Shown one piece after another: positions 62,684 to 64,000 of a DNA stretch of 64,000 bases. The stretch's first letter is position 1. Each line of letters begins with the position of its first letter. The stretch is from Hymenobacter sediminis (GTDB lineage: Bacteria; Bacteroidota; Bacteroidia; Cytophagales; Hymenobacteraceae): assembly GCF_003231285.1 (NCBI RefSeq), contig NZ_QKNS01000004.1, positions 186,001 to 250,000 of the forward strand, given 5' to 3'. The notes below the pieces were generated by a model. The model was not told the DNA's origin, made no database searches, and worked only from the letters and a program-made list of their open reading frames with translations. Made by a program: the position numbers and the translations under genes.

Positions 62684-64000
62684 ATGCCCGCTACGCCCGA
62701 CTCGTCCGCTATTCAACCCTTGCTGGAAGCCTTATCCTTCTCGCCCGATAACTTACCCCTCCGCAAGCACGTTGCTGCCCTGCTGGTACAGGCGGGCCGC
62801 CTGCCTGAAGCGGAAGAGCACTACCGCACCGGCCTCCGCCAAGCCCCCGACGACCCCGATTTGCAGTTGGGTCTGGCCGAAACCTATGCCAGTCTGGGCA
62901 AAACTTCCGCGGCTTTTGTGGTGGTAGAAGAGTTGCTGGCGGCCCGCCCCGAGCACGCCCGCGCCCACCTGCTGCACGCCCGCGTGCTATTAACTACCGA
63001 CCAGGTAACGGCGGCTCGGGAGGCTTACCAAACCGCCCTGCACTACAATCCTACTCTGGAAGACGCGGAGTTGGCGGCCCGCCTGCGCGGCGGTGCCAGC
63101 GCCACGGCCCAGCCCGCCCACGGCGGGGCGCCTCGCCCCTTCCCCGGCGCAAACCCCGATACTTCTGCCGGCCCCAACGACGATTTCAGCAGTATTGAAC
63201 AAAACCTGTTCAGCGGACTGGAGCGCCCTAAGATTACGTTTGCCGATGTAGGCGGTATGGAGGCCATTAAGGAGGAAATCCGGCTGAAGATTATTCACCC
63301 CCTGCAGTTTCCTGATCTGTACAAAGCCTACGGCAAGGCGGCCGGCGGCGGGCTGCTACTTTACGGCCCGCCTGGCTGTGGCAAAACCCACTTGGCCCGC
63401 GCTACGGCCGGCGAGGTGCAGGCCAGCTTTATCCACGTTGGTATCAACGATATTCTGGATATGTGGCTGGGCAACAGCGAGCGGAATCTGCACCAGATTT
63501 TCGAGCAGGCCCGCCTGCAGGCCCCATGCGTCCTGTTTTTTGATGAGGTAGATGCTCTGGCTGCCAACCGCCACGATTTGCGCCAGAGCGCCGGCCGCAC
63601 CGTCATCAACCAGTTCCTTTCGGAGCTGGACGGCGCTACCCGCTCCAACGATGGTGTACTGATTTTGGCCGCCACCAACGCACCCTGGCACCTCGATTCT
63701 GCCTTCCGCCGCCCCGGCCGCTTCGACCGGATTCTGCTGGTTACGCCGCCCGATGAGCCCGCCCGCGAAGCCGTGCTGGAAGTGCTGCTGCAGGGCAAGC
63801 CCGTAGCGCCCTCGGTAAACCTGCGCAAGCTGGCGTCCCAAACCGCCGGCTTTTCCGGCGCCGACTTGCAGGCTGTAGTAGATGTGGCCGTAGAAGCCCG
63901 TTTGCGCGAATCAATGAAAGCCGGCAAGCCCCTACCCCTGGAGCAAGCTACTTTCCAAGAGGCCATCGGCAAAGTGAAGCCCAGCACCCGCGAGTGGTTT
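62684..64000 (+). CDS. TPR-AAA+ ATPase (3' end outside window)
   Basis: An open frame of 439 codons from ATG 62684 runs off the window end. Residues about 20-125 are two to three TPR-like helical pairs (LPLRKHVAALLVQAGRLPEAEEHY, LQLGLAETYASLGKT, ARAHLLHARVLL, read in part). A Pro/Ala linker follows, then a AAA+ module (about 180-435) with Walker A GPPGCGKTHL, Walker B VLFFDEVDAL, sensor 1 ILAATNAP and the arginine finger in RRPGRFDR. It resembles CDC48/FtsH-type unfoldases, with the TPR part as a substrate adaptor. The TPR-AAA fusion is likely specific to a subset of bacteria. The end is unseen. Confidence 0.9.
   Translation, partial: MPATPDSSAIQPLLEALSFSPDNLPLRKHVAALLVQAGRLPEAEEHYRTGLRQAPDDPDLQLGLAETYASLGKTSAAFVVVEELLAARPEHARAHLLHARVLLTTDQVTAAREAYQTALHYNPTLEDAELAARLRGGASATAQPAHGGAPRPFPGANPDTSAGPNDDFSSIEQNLFSGLERPKITFADVGGMEAIKEEIRLKIIHPLQFPDLYKAYGKAAGGGLLLYGPPGCGKTHLARATAGEVQASFIHVGINDILDMWLGNSERNLHQIFEQARLQAPCVLFFDEVDALAANRHDLRQSAGRTVINQFLSELDGATRSNDGVLILAATNAPWHLDSAFRRPGRFDRILLVTPPDEPAREAVLEVLLQGKPVAPSVNLRKLASQTAGFSGADLQAVVDVAVEARLRESMKAGKPLPLEQATFQEAIGKVKPSTREWF

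Overview
The window looks like chromosomal DNA of a Cytophagales-type Bacteroidota, most likely Hymenobacter or a close relative. The genus is an inference from gene content and style. What is seen: moderately high GC; a C-terminal type IX secretion sorting domain; three DUF3857/transglutaminase proteins in a row; an S46 dipeptidyl peptidase; a short epsilon subunit of ATP synthase; and several promoters of the Bacteroidetes form TTTG - about 19 nt - TAnnTTTG. Nothing marks a prophage, integrative element, insertion sequence or CRISPR array. Most genes are core housekeeping genes separated by short spacers.

Layout. 0-4.7 kb: three tandem DUF3857 proteins, the first cut by the window edge. 5.1-8.7 kb: a large secreted M12B-like metalloprotease. 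8.8-11.8 kb: an overlapping pair of outer-membrane-type proteins, one with a ComEA-like helix-hairpin-helix. 11.9-14.2 kb: an S46 peptidase. 14.3-17.1 kb: yidD, a lipoprotein and class II aldolase. 17.2-23.9 kb, minus strand: lgt, an ECF sigma factor with a small membrane partner, nadE, and rnc-fabF-acpP. 24-31.8 kb: pyk, rpsT, a DUF4142 lipoprotein, a YheT-like hydrolase, rsmG, a second ECF sigma factor and a membrane glycosyltransferase. 32-36.4 kb: tgt, an LptF/LptG permease, a DMT transporter and ispE. 36.4-39.1 kb: a three-gene PglC-PglD-PglE-like set for a diacetamido-sugar glycan. 39.3-43.4 kb: a Cys/Met PLP enzyme, a TPR protein and atpDC. 43.6-46.3 kb: tRNA-Gln, prs, rplY and pth. 46.3-53.2 kb: metG, several uncharacterised proteins, a DUF3050 protein and typA. 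53.4-64 kb: SMR transporter, acylphosphatase, nagA, an rRNA/tRNA methyltransferase, a CHASE3-like histidine kinase with a stand-alone response regulator, an Nth-type glycosylase, a DUF167 protein, a ZIP transporter and, running off the end, a TPR-AAA ATPase.

The least expected signal is in the spacers. Several gaps between co-directional genes (tgt-lptF, rplY-pth, atpD-atpC, acpP-fabF, kinase-regulator, lptF-DMT) hold two short degenerate tandem arrays facing each other. The unit is 7, 8 or 9 bp depending on the locus, and the arrays often run from the stop codon of one gene to the start codon of the next. Alongside them are REP-like inverted repeats, terminator palindromes with perfect arms of up to 36 bp, and a heavily over-represented heptamer GGGGTAG/CTACCCC. 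I found no unmistakable new multi-gene system; these non-coding elements are the best candidates for something undescribed.
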